Part shown: in pieces, positions 35,271 through 44,067 of the stretch | How positions within the stretch are numbered: the stretch's first letter is position 1 | Layout: each line of letters opens with the position of its first letter | From: an uncultured Stenotrophomonas sp. | GTDB taxonomy: Bacteria > Pseudomonadota > Gammaproteobacteria > Xanthomonadales > Xanthomonadaceae | Length of the DNA: 64,000 nt | Direction: 5' to 3' | NCBI RefSeq assembly: GCF_913778665.1 | Contig: NZ_CAJYVQ010000011.1 | Coordinates: 456,676 to 520,675, forward strand | The notes under the pieces: model-generated | What the model was told of the DNA's origin: nothing | The model's input: only the letters and a program-made list of their open reading frames with translations | The model's database searches: none | Position numbers and translations under genes: made by a program

Positions 35271-36176
35271 ATGGATTCCTTCAACCTGATGCGAGCCTTT
35301 CGCCGCATCGTCGAACGCGGCGGGCTGGCCCGTGCCGCCGAAGACCTGGGCATGTCGCCTGCCGGACTGAGCAAGCAGCTGCGCACGCTGGAAACCCACC
35401 TGGGCGTGGTGCTGCTGCAACGGACTACGCGGCGCATGAGCCTGACCGAGACCGGCCATGCCTATTACCGCGAATGCTGCCGCCTGCTCGACGAGCTGGA
35501 CGCGCTGGAACGCGGCATCGCCGAACAGCGCGGTGAGGTGGCCGGGCGCCTGCGCGTCAATGCGCCGCAGTCGTTCGCGCTGAGCACGCTGTCGCCGCTG
35601 CTGCCACGGTTCCTGCAGCAGCACCCGCAGCTGTCGCTGGACCTGGTCATGGAAGACCGCCTGCTTGATGCGGTTGGCGAAGGTTTCGATGTATCGCTGC
35701 GGCTGCGTGCCGAGCTGGATGATTCACGCCTGGTGGCACGCCGGCTGGCGTCGCTGCAGCAGGTGCTGTGCGCGGCCCCGTCGTACCTGCAGCAGCATCC
35801 GGCACCGCAGGCGGTGGACGATCTGCGGGCGCACAGCGTGCTGGCCTACAGCCTGTCCGACTCACCGGGCAGCTGGCCGTTGCTCGGCCCCGATGGCCAG
35901 GTGACGATCACCCTGCCAGCGCGCGTCACCGTCAACAACAGCCTGCTGCTGCGCGACCTGCTGTTGGCCGGCATGGGCATCGGCGCGCTGCCCTCGTTCC
36001 TGGCGGCACCCGCACTGGCCCGTGGCGAACTGCAGCAGGTGCTGCCCGACCACCGCTATCCGCCGCGCTTCGTGCATGCGGTCTACCCCACGTCGCGCCA
36101 CCTGCAGCCCAAGGTGCGCGCCTTCATCGATTTCCTGCACGCCGAGCTGCCCGCCTGCGCCGGCCTGGATTCGTAA
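35271..36176 (+). CDS. LysR-family transcriptional regulator
   Basis: A 301-residue LysR regulator. The HTH spans FNLMRAFRRIVERGGLARAA and EDLGMSPAGLSKQLRTLETH; the ligand domain follows from about residue 92 and ends RFVHAVYPTSRHLQPKVRAF. It is of the CrgA/DsdC-like group common in Xanthomonadaceae. It is divergent from the hydroxylase gene and followed in the same direction by the DsbA-like and cyclase genes, so either could be its target. Confidence 0.91.
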   Translation: MDSFNLMRAFRRIVERGGLARAAEDLGMSPAGLSKQLRTLETHLGVVLLQRTTRRMSLTETGHAYYRECCRLLDELDALERGIAEQRGEVAGRLRVNAPQSFALSTLSPLLPRFLQQHPQLSLDLVMEDRLLDAVGEGFDVSLRLRAELDDSRLVARRLASLQQVLCAAPSYLQQHPAPQAVDDLRAHSVLAYSLSDSPGSWPLLGPDGQVTITLPARVTVNNSLLLRDLLLAGMGIGALPSFLAAPALARGELQQVLPDHRYPPRFVHAVYPTSRHLQPKVRAFIDFLHAELPACAGLDS

Positions 36177-36268
36177 CCGCCAGCGAAAACTGAGCTGCCC
36201 GAAACCCGCTGTTTCGGCCACGCTGCGCTGCCTACGCTGCCGCCTCCCCTCTCACCGATGGCAGGCAG

Positions 36269-36919
36269 ATGTCTTCCGTTCCTTCCCCCGCCACCGCTGC
36301 GCCGGTGGTCGATTTCTTCCATGACGTGGTCTGCGGCTGGTGCTTCGTGCTGGCCCCGCGCCTGCAGCAGGCTTCGGCCGAACTCGGCATCCAGGTGCGC
36401 CACCGCAGCTTCGTGCTGCAGGACTCGCGCGCGCAGATGGTCGAGGTGTTCGGCTCGATGGAGCGCGCCAAAGCGATCATCCTGCGCCACTGGACCGACT
36501 GCGCCGCGCATGAAGACACCGCGCGCATCGATATCGAAGGCATGCGCGCACAGGACTTCGAGTATCCGTCCGGCTGGCTCGGCGCACTGGCCTGCCAGGC
36601 CGCCGGCATGCTCGGTGGCAACGACGCCCATGGCGCGATGTTTGATGCCGTGCAATGGGCGCACCTGCACCAGCACCGCAACATCGGCGACGCCGAAGTG
36701 CTGCTGGACATCGCCGAATCGCTGGGCCACCCACGTGGCGCCTTCGCTGACCACATGCATAGCGACGCCGTGCGCCAGCGCGTGCAGGCCGATCGTGCCG
36801 AAGCCGCTGCCCTCGGCATCCGTTCCATACCCACCGTGATCGGCGGCAACGGCCTGCGCCTGCAGACCCTGCCGCTGCCACACCTGCGCCAGGCCCTGGC
36901 GCCCCTGGTCGCGGCCTGA
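36269..36919 (+). CDS. DsbA-family oxidoreductase (FrnE-like), cytoplasmic
   Basis: A 216-residue thioredoxin-fold protein with the redox motif CGWC in FFHDVVCGWCFVLAPRLQQA near residue 20 and the cis-Pro region GIRSIPTVIGGN near residue 187. There is no signal peptide, so it probably acts in the cytoplasm, unlike periplasmic DsbA. Family members include FrnE-like disulfide oxidoreductases and 2-hydroxychromene-2-carboxylate isomerase relatives; the CxxC supports the first. It lies 35 nt before the cyclase gene in the same direction. Confidence 0.88.
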   Translation: MSSVPSPATAAPVVDFFHDVVCGWCFVLAPRLQQASAELGIQVRHRSFVLQDSRAQMVEVFGSMERAKAIILRHWTDCAAHEDTARIDIEGMRAQDFEYPSGWLGALACQAAGMLGGNDAHGAMFDAVQWAHLHQHRNIGDAEVLLDIAESLGHPRGAFADHMHSDAVRQRVQADRAEAAALGIRSIPTVIGGNGLRLQTLPLPHLRQALAPLVAA

Positions 36920-36954
36920 GCCGCACCCTCCCCCACCCTGCAAGGAGATTTCCC

Positions 36955-37962
36955 ATGACCCCACGTACCCTGGCCACCGCGCTGGCCCTGCTGCTGGCCG
37001 GCACCACCGCTTCCACCACCGTGTCCGCGCACGAACGCGTTCCCTCCGGCCAGCAGGTCGGCACCAGCCCCTGGGGGCCGAAGGACGAGATCGGCCGCCT
37101 CAACCTGATCACCGACGCCTCGCGTGCGGCGATCCTGTCACGGGTCAGCGGCGGCAAGGCCTATGACCTGGCCACGGAATACTACGTCGGCATGCCCAGC
37201 TGGCAGGATGCCGGCGACCCGCACTACCAGTTCTGGATGACCCACACCCCGCGTGGCACGGTGATGGACGACCCGATGGGCGTGGGCGAGACCATGAACC
37301 TCACCCGCAGCTACACCGGCACCGCATTCTCGATGTACAGCCACACCGGCACCCACATCGATGCGCTGAACCACTTCGGCATCCATGGAAAGATCTGGAA
37401 CGGCTTCGAGGCCGACAAGCATCTTGGCGACCGTGGCTGGAATGTCACCGGCATCGAGAAATTCCCGCCACTGATCGCGCGTGGCGTGCTGATCGACGTG
37501 GCCACCGCAAAGGGCGTGGACATGCTGCCTGACAGCTACCGCGTCACCCGCCAGGACCTGAAGGATGCGCTGGCACGCCAGAAGGTGGAACTGCAGCAGG
37601 GCGACGTGGTGCTGATCCGCACCGGCCGCATGCGCCTGTTCGAGCAGCCCAAGGCCTACATGGCCAACCCGCCGGGCATGGGCCTGGACGCGGCGCGCTT
37701 CCTGGTCGAGGAAGGCGGCGCGATGATCGTCGGTGCCGACAACCTCAGCTTCGAGACCTTCCCCTCGGAGGTGTCCGACGACTACGTGCCGCTGCACACC
37801 TACCTGCTGGCCCAGCAGGGCGCACCGATCATCGAGCTGGTGGCGCTGGACGAACTGGCCCGCGACAAGGTCTACGAGTTCGCCTTCATCGGCGGTCCGC
37901 TGAAGATCCGCGGCGGCGATGCCGCGCCGCTGCGCCCGGTCGCGCTGCCGGTCCGCCCGTAA
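36955..37962 (+). CDS. Secreted cyclase-family hydrolase (kynurenine-formamidase-like)
   Basis: A 335-residue protein with a signal peptide (to about residue 25) and the metal-binding motif HTGTHIDALNHF, the HxGTHxDxxxH signature of the cyclase family that contains bacterial kynurenine formamidase and isatin hydrolase. Mn or Zn would be bound there. The N-terminus of the mature protein (GPKDEIGRLNLIT) is typical of the longer, periplasmic members. AAGGAGA precedes the ATG at 7 nt. The reaction cannot be given precisely; it may hydrolyse a cyclic or N-acyl amide. Confidence 0.88.
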   Translation: MTPRTLATALALLLAGTTASTTVSAHERVPSGQQVGTSPWGPKDEIGRLNLITDASRAAILSRVSGGKAYDLATEYYVGMPSWQDAGDPHYQFWMTHTPRGTVMDDPMGVGETMNLTRSYTGTAFSMYSHTGTHIDALNHFGIHGKIWNGFEADKHLGDRGWNVTGIEKFPPLIARGVLIDVATAKGVDMLPDSYRVTRQDLKDALARQKVELQQGDVVLIRTGRMRLFEQPKAYMANPPGMGLDAARFLVEEGGAMIVGADNLSFETFPSEVSDDYVPLHTYLLAQQGAPIIELVALDELARDKVYEFAFIGGPLKIRGGDAAPLRPVALPVRP

Positions 37963-37970
37963 CCGGGCCT

Positions 37971-37994
37971 GTGGGTGCCGACCTTGGTCGGCAC
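37971..37994. repeat. Single SMAG-like hairpin
   Basis: GTGGGTGCCGACCTTGGTCG (continuing GCAC) is a hairpin with a GTGG head, 9 bp after the cyclase stop codon, and may act as its terminator. Confidence 0.65.
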
Positions 37995-38038
37995 TCCTTT
38001 CCCCCTTCAGCAACCTGAAACCCGGCCCGCCAATTTCA

Positions 38039-38053
38039 TTAGTAATTCTACTC
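38039..38053. promoter_or_regulatory. LexA (SOS) box upstream of imuA
   Basis: TTAGTAATTCTACTC matches the Xanthomonadales LexA consensus TTAG-N6-TACTA at all fixed positions but the last. It stands 128 bp before the imuA start codon, where regulation of the imuA-imuB-dnaE2 cassette by LexA is well established in related bacteria. Confidence 0.75.
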
Positions 38054-38180
38054 ATGCAGCGAGTAGCATGTCTGGTCTCAACCCCTGATACCGGCCTGTC
38101 GATACTCGCGCCATGCCCGCCGTTTCCGTCTGTTCCTGCCGCTTCCAGTCCACCCGGCGCCTCCTTTGGAGGACCGGCTG

Positions 38181-38795
38181 ATGGGTGCGGTCGTCGCCCT
38201 CGACCGGCTGCTGGACGGGCGCCAGCTGTGGCGCGGCCCGGCCCGCCAGGGGCCGGCCAGCGACCATCTGGCCAGCGGCCACCCGGCACTGGACGCACGC
38301 CTGCCCGGCGGTGGCTGGCCCACCAGCGGGCTGTGCGAGGTACTGCAGGCGGCACCCGGCGTCGGTGAGCTGGCGCTGGTCTGGCCAGCGCTGGCCAAGC
38401 TGAGCCAGCGCGACCGCCCGATCGTGCTGATCGCCCCGCCCTATCGCCCACATGCGCCGGCCTGGGCCGCAGCCGGGCTGGATCTGGCTCAGCTGCAGAT
38501 CATCCACGCCGCGCCGAAGCAGGCGCTGTGGGCCGCCGAACAATGCCTGCGCTCGGCCGCCTGCGCGGCGGTGCTGTGCTGGCCACACCAGGCCGACGAC
38601 CGTTCACTGCGCCGCCTGCAGGTGGCTGCCGACAGCGGCCAGTGCCTGGGCTTCGTGTTCCGCGAGGCGCAGGCGGCGCGCAATCCCTCGCCGGCCAGCC
38701 TGCGCCTGCAGCTCGACCACGGCCAGGTGCGGGTGCTGAAGTGCCGAGGCGGCCTGCCGCCGGCGCAGCCATTGCCGCTGGCCATCGCCCACTGA
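38181..38795 (+). CDS. imuA: SOS cassette protein ImuA
   Basis: A 204-residue SulA/RecA-related protein of the imuA-imuB-dnaE2 mutagenesis cassette, which interacts with ImuB and RecA during translesion synthesis. The N-terminal region (LWRGPARQGPASDHLASGHP, then LDARLPGGGWPTSGLCEVL) has the pattern of ImuA, with a degenerate nucleotide-binding region that lacks a proper Walker A. GGAGG stands 8 nt before the ATG. It is the first gene of the cassette, preceded by a LexA box, and imuB follows 9 nt later. Confidence 0.92.
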   Translation: MGAVVALDRLLDGRQLWRGPARQGPASDHLASGHPALDARLPGGGWPTSGLCEVLQAAPGVGELALVWPALAKLSQRDRPIVLIAPPYRPHAPAWAAAGLDLAQLQIIHAAPKQALWAAEQCLRSAACAAVLCWPHQADDRSLRRLQVAADSGQCLGFVFREAQAARNPSPASLRLQLDHGQVRVLKCRGGLPPAQPLPLAIAH

Positions 38796-38804
38796 GGCCG
38801 CGCC

Positions 38805-40214
38805 ATGCACTGGGCCTGCCTGTTATTGCCGCAGCTGGCGCTGGACAGCGTGCTGCGCCAGCAGCCCGACCCGCAGCGGCCACTGGTGCTGCTGCAGGGC
38901 CCGGCACAACGTCGCGTGCTGCGTGCGGTCAGCCCGGCCGCCCGCGCAGCGGGGCTGCGCCCGGGCATGCCGCTGTCGGCCGCGCAGGTGCGGGTGCAGG
39001 ACCTGCACGTGCACGATTACGATCCCAGCGCCGAACAGCACACCCGCCAACTGCTGGCCAGCTGGGCCTACGCCTACAGCTCGCAGGTCAGCCTCGATTT
39101 CCCGCATGCCCTGGTGCTGGAGATCGGTGCCAGCCGCGCCCTGTTCGGTGACTGGCTGACGATCCAGCAGCGGCTGCGCAACGAACTGCACGAGCTCGGT
39201 TTCCGCCACCGCGTGGTGGCCGCACCCACCGCGCATGCCGCACGCGTGCTCGCCAACGTCCACGATGGCCTCGGCATCGATGCGCAGCAGCTGCCGGTGG
39301 TGCTGGCACAACTGCCGTTGTCGCGCTGCGGCCTGCCCAGCGAAGCGGTGACCGTGCTCGGCCGCTCCGGCCTGCGCACACTGGGAGCCGTGCTCGAGCT
39401 GCCACGCGACAGCCTGGCCCGGCGCTTCGCACCGGAGGTACTGCAGCAGCTGGACGCATTGCGTGGCCTGCCCACCACGCCCCTGCGCTACTACCAGCCA
39501 CCAGACCGGTTCGATGCGCGCATCGAGTTCGAATACGAGATCGAATCCAGCCAGGCCCTGCTGTTCCCACTGCGTCGCCTGCTGCTGGACCTGGCTGCGT
39601 TCCTGTGTTCGCGCGATGGCGGCGTGCAGCGCTTCGACCTGCATTTCGAACATGACCTGCTGCCGGCCAGCGTGCTGACCATCGGCCTGCTGGCCCCCGA
39701 GCGCGATGCTGCGTTGCTGTTCGAAATCGCACGCAACCGCATGGAGGCCTTCGCCCTGCCCGCTGGCAGTCGCGCACTGCGCCTGCAGGCCGAGCAGCTG
39801 CCCCCGTTCGTACCGGCCGCGCGCGACCTGTTCGACACCCGGCCGGCACAGGCGATGCCCTGGAACCAGCTGCGCGAGCGCCTGCGTGCACGACTCGGCG
39901 ATGATGCTGTGCAACCGTTGGCAGTGCAGGCAGACCATCGCCCCGAACGCGCCAGTGGCACCCAGCCACCGGTCAAGCCGCCGGCTTACTGGCCGCTGCG
40001 CCCGGGCTGGCTGCTGGATACGCCGCAGCCACTGCGCGACCCGCGCCTGCGCATCGTCGCCGGCCCGGAGCGGATCGAATCGGGCTGGTGGGACCAGGCC
40101 GATGCCCGGCGTGACTATTACGTGGTGGAAACCGCGCACGGCCAGCGCGGCTGGGCGTTCCGCACCCGAAACGACCCGCATGCACCGTGGATGCTGCACG
40201 GCTGGTTCGGCTGA
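38805..40214 (+). CDS. imuB: Y-family polymerase-like protein ImuB
   Basis: A 469-residue ImuB. Members of this family keep the Y-family polymerase fold but generally lack the catalytic acidic residues; here the usual Asp-Asp-Glu pattern is not seen (HWACLLLPQLALDSVL at the N-terminus instead of the DxD motif). ImuB acts as a hub binding the beta clamp, ImuA and DnaE2. The little-finger region and the C-terminal tail (about 380-469) include WPLRPGWLLDTPQPL and RDYYVVETAHGQRGWAFR. It is 6 nt before dnaE2. Confidence 0.93.
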   Translation: MHWACLLLPQLALDSVLRQQPDPQRPLVLLQGPAQRRVLRAVSPAARAAGLRPGMPLSAAQVRVQDLHVHDYDPSAEQHTRQLLASWAYAYSSQVSLDFPHALVLEIGASRALFGDWLTIQQRLRNELHELGFRHRVVAAPTAHAARVLANVHDGLGIDAQQLPVVLAQLPLSRCGLPSEAVTVLGRSGLRTLGAVLELPRDSLARRFAPEVLQQLDALRGLPTTPLRYYQPPDRFDARIEFEYEIESSQALLFPLRRLLLDLAAFLCSRDGGVQRFDLHFEHDLLPASVLTIGLLAPERDAALLFEIARNRMEAFALPAGSRALRLQAEQLPPFVPAARDLFDTRPAQAMPWNQLRERLRARLGDDAVQPLAVQADHRPERASGTQPPVKPPAYWPLRPGWLLDTPQPLRDPRLRIVAGPERIESGWWDQADARRDYYVVETAHGQRGWAFRTRNDPHAPWMLHGWFG

Positions 40215-40220
40215 GCCGCC

Positions 40221-43200
40221 ATGCACAGCGAACTGCCCGGCTACGCCGAACTGCACTGCCTGTCGGCCTTCAGTTTCCAGCGCGGTGCTTCGATCGCCGA
40301 AGAGCTGTTCGCGCGCGCCGCCGGCCAGGGCTATCGAGCGTTGGCGATTACCGACGAATGCTCGCTGGCCGGCATCGTGCGTGCCTGGCAGGCGGCGAAG
40401 ACGCATGGCGTGGCACTGATCGTCGGCGCCGAGTTCCAGGTCGAGGACGGGCCGAAGCTGGCCCTGCTGTGCGCCGACCAGGCCGCCTATGCCGGGCTGT
40501 GCCAGTTGATCACCGCTTGCCGGCGGCGCGCGGCCAAGGGCGAGTACCGCTGCCTGCGCGAGGATCTGCTCGGCCTGCCCGACGGCCTGCTGTGCCTGTG
40601 GCTGGACCGGCAGCCGGCCGCCACCGACCTGGACCTGCTGCGCGCCGGTTTCGGCGATCGCCTGTGGCTGGCGGTGGAGCTGCATCACGAGCATGACGAT
40701 GCACGCCGCCTGCAGCAGCTGCAGGCGTTCGGTGAACGCCATCGCCTGCCGCTGGTCGCCAGTGGCGATGTGCACATGCATGTACGCCGCCGCCGCGCCC
40801 TGCAGGACACACTGACCGCGATCCGCCACCGCTGCAGCGTGGCAGAGGCCGGCTGGCGCCTGTTTCCCAATGGCGAGCGCCACCTGCGCCCGCGCAGTGC
40901 ACTGGCCCAGCTGTACCCAACGGAACTGCTGGCCGAGACCCTGCGCATCGCCGAGCGCTGCCACTTCACCTTGGAGCAGCTGCAGTACACCTACCCGCGC
41001 GAGCTGGTACCGGAGGGGCATGACCCGGACAGCTGGCTGCTCGAGCTGGTCGAAGAAAAGATTCCCTGGCGTTGGCCAGAAGGCATCAAGGAGGCACAGC
41101 GCAAGCAGATCGAACATGAGCTGGCGTTGATCCGGAAGAAAAACTACGCTTCCTACTTCCTTACCGTGCATGACATCGTGCGCTTCGCCCGCAGCCAGGA
41201 CATCCTCTGCCAGGGGCGTGGCTCGGCGGCCAATTCGACCGTGTGCTTTGTGCTGGGCGTGACCGAGATCGATCCTGCGCGCAGCAATCTGTTGTTTGAA
41301 CGCTTCATCTCCGCCGAGCGCAATGAGCCACCGGATATCGACATCGATTTCGAGCACGAGCGCCGTGAGGAAGTGCTGCAGTACGTGTTCAAGCGCTATG
41401 GCCGTGAGCGCGCCGCACTGACCGCAGTGGCGATCAGCTACCGTGGCCGCAGCGCGATCCGCGACGTCGCCCGTGCACTTGGCCTGCCGATGGACCAGGT
41501 CAACGAACTGGGCGCGGCGATGGACCACTGGGGCGGCAACATCCCGCTGCCGGAAACCCTGCGCGAGCGCGGCTTCGATCCGGATACGCCGCTGATGCGG
41601 CGCCTGCTGGCGTTGACCGCCGAGCTGATCGATTTTCCACGCCACCTGTCACAGCACCCGGGCGGTTTCGTCATTTCCGAACATCCGCTGTCGACCCTGG
41701 TGCCGGTGGAAAATGCGGCGATGGCTGACCGCACCGTCATCCAGTGGGACAAGGACGATCTGGATGCCACCGGCCTGATGAAGGTCGACTGCCTGGCGCT
41801 GGGCATGCTAACCGCCATCCGCAAGTGCCTGGCGATGCTGAAACAGCATGGCCTGCACGAAGGACGCATGGATGCGATCCCGCCCAAGGATGCAAGGACC
41901 TTCGACATGATCTGCGCCGCCGACACCATCGGCGTGTTCCAGATCGAATCGCGCGCACAGATGGCGATGCTGCCGCGCATGCAGCCACGCACGTTCTATG
42001 ACCTGGTGATCGAGGTGGCGATCGTGCGCCCTGGCCCGATCCAGGGCGACATGGTGCACCCCTATCTGGAGCGGCGTCGGATCCTGCGCGAACAGGGACC
42101 GGACGCGTTGAACGACCCGGACAACCCGCTCTACCCGCCGCAGCTGGAACGCGTGTTCGCACGCACGCTGGGCGTGCCGCTGTTCCAGGAACAGGTGATG
42201 CAGTTGGCGGTGGAAGCGGCCGGCTACACGCCGGGCCAGGCCGATGCCCTGCGCCGCTCGATGGCGGCGTGGAAGCGCCGTGGCGGCCTGGAGCCGCATC
42301 GTGAGAAGCTGCTGGCCGGCATGCTCAAGAACGGCTTCAGCCGCGAGTACGGCGAGCACCTGTTCGAGCAGATCAAGGGCTTCGGTGATTACGGTTTCCC
42401 GGAAAGCCATGCTGCCAGCTTCGCCCTGCTGACCTATAACAGCTGCTGGCTGAAGTGCCATCACCCCGCCGCGTTCACCGCCAGCCTGATCAACAGCCAA
42501 CCGCTGGGGTTCTACAGCCCCGACCAGCTGCTGCAGGACGCGCGCCGGCACGGCATCCGCGTGCTGCCGGTGGACGTGCGCCACAGCGACTGGGACTGCA
42601 CCCTGGATTTCAGCAAGGGCGCGGCCGCGATCCGGCTCGGCCTGCGCCTGGTGGATGGCTGCAACGAGCCCGCCGTGCAGGCCATCATGCGCGAGCGTGC
42701 ACGGCGCCCGTTCGACGATGTCGGCGACCTGTGCCAGCGCACCGCCCTGGACCGCCGCCAACAGGGCCTGCTGGCCGATGCCGGCGCGTTGCGCGGGCTC
42801 AGTGGCCATCGCCATCGCGCACGCTGGGATATCTCCGGCGTGGAGAACCGGTTGCCCTTGTTCGATCAGGCGCGTGCCACTGCCGAGGCCCGCGTGCCGT
42901 TGCCGCTGCCCAGCGCATGGGAGGACATGCAGGCCGATTACCGCAGCACCGGCACCACCCTTGGCCGTCATCCACTCTCGTTCCTGCGTGCGCAGTTGCG
43001 CAGCCGTGGCTGCCTGGATGCCGCACAGCTGGCTGGTCACGGCCATGGCCGCCGTGTGCGCATCGCTGGCCTGGTACGCATGCGCCAGCGCCCACAGACC
43101 GCCAGCGGTGTCACCTTCCTCACGCTCGAAGATGAGACCGGCATGGTCAACGCCGTGGTCTGGCGCCACTTGGCCGACCGCCAGCACCGGGTGCTGATCG

Positions 43201-43331
43201 ACACCCAGCTGATGCAGATCGACGGCCGCCTGGAACGCGTCGATGGCGTCCAGCACGTCATCGTGCAACGCATGCACTGCCTGGATGAACTGCTGCAGGG
43301 ACTGCGCAGCCACAGCCGCGATTTCCACTGA
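40221..43331 (+). CDS. dnaE2: Error-prone DNA polymerase DnaE2
   Basis: A 1036-residue C-family polymerase for SOS translesion synthesis. The N-terminal PHP domain starts [17 protein letters not shown]; the polymerase domain shows [15 protein letters not shown] (about 333-347) and the catalytic aspartates in PDIDIDF (371-377), and the C-terminal OB fold has [20 protein letters not shown]. It is shorter than the replicative DnaE, as usual for DnaE2. Third gene of the LexA-controlled cassette. The 180-bp gap after it contains a SMAG pair. Confidence 0.96.
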   Translation: MHSELPGYAELHCLSAFSFQRGASIAEELFARAAGQGYRALAITDECSLAGIVRAWQAAKTHGVALIVGAEFQVEDGPKLALLCADQAAYAGLCQLITACRRRAAKGEYRCLREDLLGLPDGLLCLWLDRQPAATDLDLLRAGFGDRLWLAVELHHEHDDARRLQQLQAFGERHRLPLVASGDVHMHVRRRRALQDTLTAIRHRCSVAEAGWRLFPNGERHLRPRSALAQLYPTELLAETLRIAERCHFTLEQLQYTYPRELVPEGHDPDSWLLELVEEKIPWRWPEGIKEAQRKQIEHELALIRKKNYASYFLTVHDIVRFARSQDILCQGRGSAANSTVCFVLGVTEIDPARSNLLFERFISAERNEPPDIDIDFEHERREEVLQYVFKRYGRERAALTAVAISYRGRSAIRDVARALGLPMDQVNELGAAMDHWGGNIPLPETLRERGFDPDTPLMRRLLALTAELIDFPRHLSQHPGGFVISEHPLSTLVPVENAAMADRTVIQWDKDDLDATGLMKVDCLALGMLTAIRKCLAMLKQHGLHEGRMDAIPPKDARTFDMICAADTIGVFQIESRAQMAMLPRMQPRTFYDLVIEVAIVRPGPIQGDMVHPYLERRRILREQGPDALNDPDNPLYPPQLERVFARTLGVPLFQEQVMQLAVEAAGYTPGQADALRRSMAAWKRRGGLEPHREKLLAGMLKNGFSREYGEHLFEQIKGFGDYGFPESHAASFALLTYNSCWLKCHHPAAFTASLINSQPLGFYSPDQLLQDARRHGIRVLPVDVRHSDWDCTLDFSKGAAAIRLGLRLVDGCNEPAVQAIMRERARRPFDDVGDLCQRTALDRRQQGLLADAGALRGLSGHRHRARWDISGVENRLPLFDQARATAEARVPLPLPSAWEDMQADYRSTGTTLGRHPLSFLRAQLRSRGCLDAAQLAGHGHGRRVRIAGLVRMRQRPQTASGVTFLTLEDETGMVNAVVWRHLADRQHRVLIDTQLMQIDGRLERVDGVQHVIVQRMHCLDELLQGLRSHSRDFH

Positions 43332-43381
43332 CGCCGGGAATCACCGCGTAACCGCCACTGCGTGATGTCGACCAGGTAAAG

Positions 43382-43459
43382 GTAGAGTCGCCTTGCGGGC
43401 GTCAGCGCGGGAATCTCCGTGATCTGATCGAACAACAGTCGACTGACAGTCGGCTCTAC
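43382..43459. repeat. SMAG-like hairpin pair
   Basis: A degenerate GTAGAGTCGCCTTGCGGGCG hairpin at 43382 faces an inverted CAGTCGACTGACAGTCGGCT (ending CTAC) hairpin ending at 43459, between dnaE2 and the next gene. Confidence 0.7.
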
Positions 43460-43511
43460 CCATCCCCTTATGCATCCGCTATCGTCGGCACATCCAAGGA
43501 AGGACAACCCG

Positions 43512-44018
43512 ATGCCCCGTGCACTGCTGCTGACCACCCTGGTGGTCTCGACCTTTGCCCTGCTTGTTTCCGGCTGGACCGCCTGGAGCCTGCATCGCAG
43601 CCAATCGCCACAGCGCATCATCGAAGCGCGCGGCCTGGTCATCCACGATGGCACCGGCCAGCCGCGGGTGATCCTCGGCGCACCGGTTCCCGATCCCCTC
43701 AGCCAGGGCCGCCCCGTCGGACCGCGTGCCACGGCACTGTCCGGCCTGATACTGCTCGGCCCGGACGGCACCGAGCGCGGTGGCTACGGCACCAGCGATC
43801 GCGGTGGCGAAGCCCTGCTGACCCTGGACGACGCCAGCGGTGGAACCGAAGTCTTCAAGGTGGTGGCCAACCCGGATCGCGGCGCCAGCCTGATGGTCAA
43901 GCACCAGAACAATACCGGCGCCATGCTCACCTCCTGGCAGGGCAAGCCGGAATTGATGTTCGTCGACGACAGCGGCCAGTCCTACTACGTGCGCCCAGGC
44001 GCCAACGCCGCACCCTGA
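43512..44018 (+). CDS. Membrane-anchored protein with beta-repeat pattern, unknown function
   Basis: A 168-residue product with a single N-terminal hydrophobic anchor (about 4-25, LLLTTLVVSTFALLVSGWTA). The rest shows recurrent short units of the type 'I-x-D-G-x-G-x-x-R-x-x-LG' (RGLVIHDGTGQPRVILGAP, LILLGPDGTERGGYG, LMFVDDSGQSYYV), suggesting a small repeated beta structure in the periplasm. GGA lies 8 nt before the ATG at 43512, and an upstream in-frame start at 43470 is less likely. I do not recognise a family. Confidence 0.72.
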   Translation: MPRALLLTTLVVSTFALLVSGWTAWSLHRSQSPQRIIEARGLVIHDGTGQPRVILGAPVPDPLSQGRPVGPRATALSGLILLGPDGTERGGYGTSDRGGEALLTLDDASGGTEVFKVVANPDRGASLMVKHQNNTGAMLTSWQGKPELMFVDDSGQSYYVRPGANAAP

Positions 44019-44045
44019 TCTGCTTTCGTAAGTTGAGTGGAAGCA

Positions 44046-44067
44046 GTCGAGCATGGCTCGACTCTAC
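44046..44067. repeat. SMAG-like hairpin providing a stop codon
   Basis: GTCGAGCATGGCTCGACTCT (ending AC) is an inverted GTAG hairpin. Its GTAG head contains the TAG stop codon of the leftward MocR gene (44064-44066). Confidence 0.8.

Noticed and set aside
38823..41645. 940-codon minus-strand frame opposite imuB/dnaE2
   Set aside because: Shadow of two recognised genes; the sequence is Gln/Arg/Ala-rich and motif-free.
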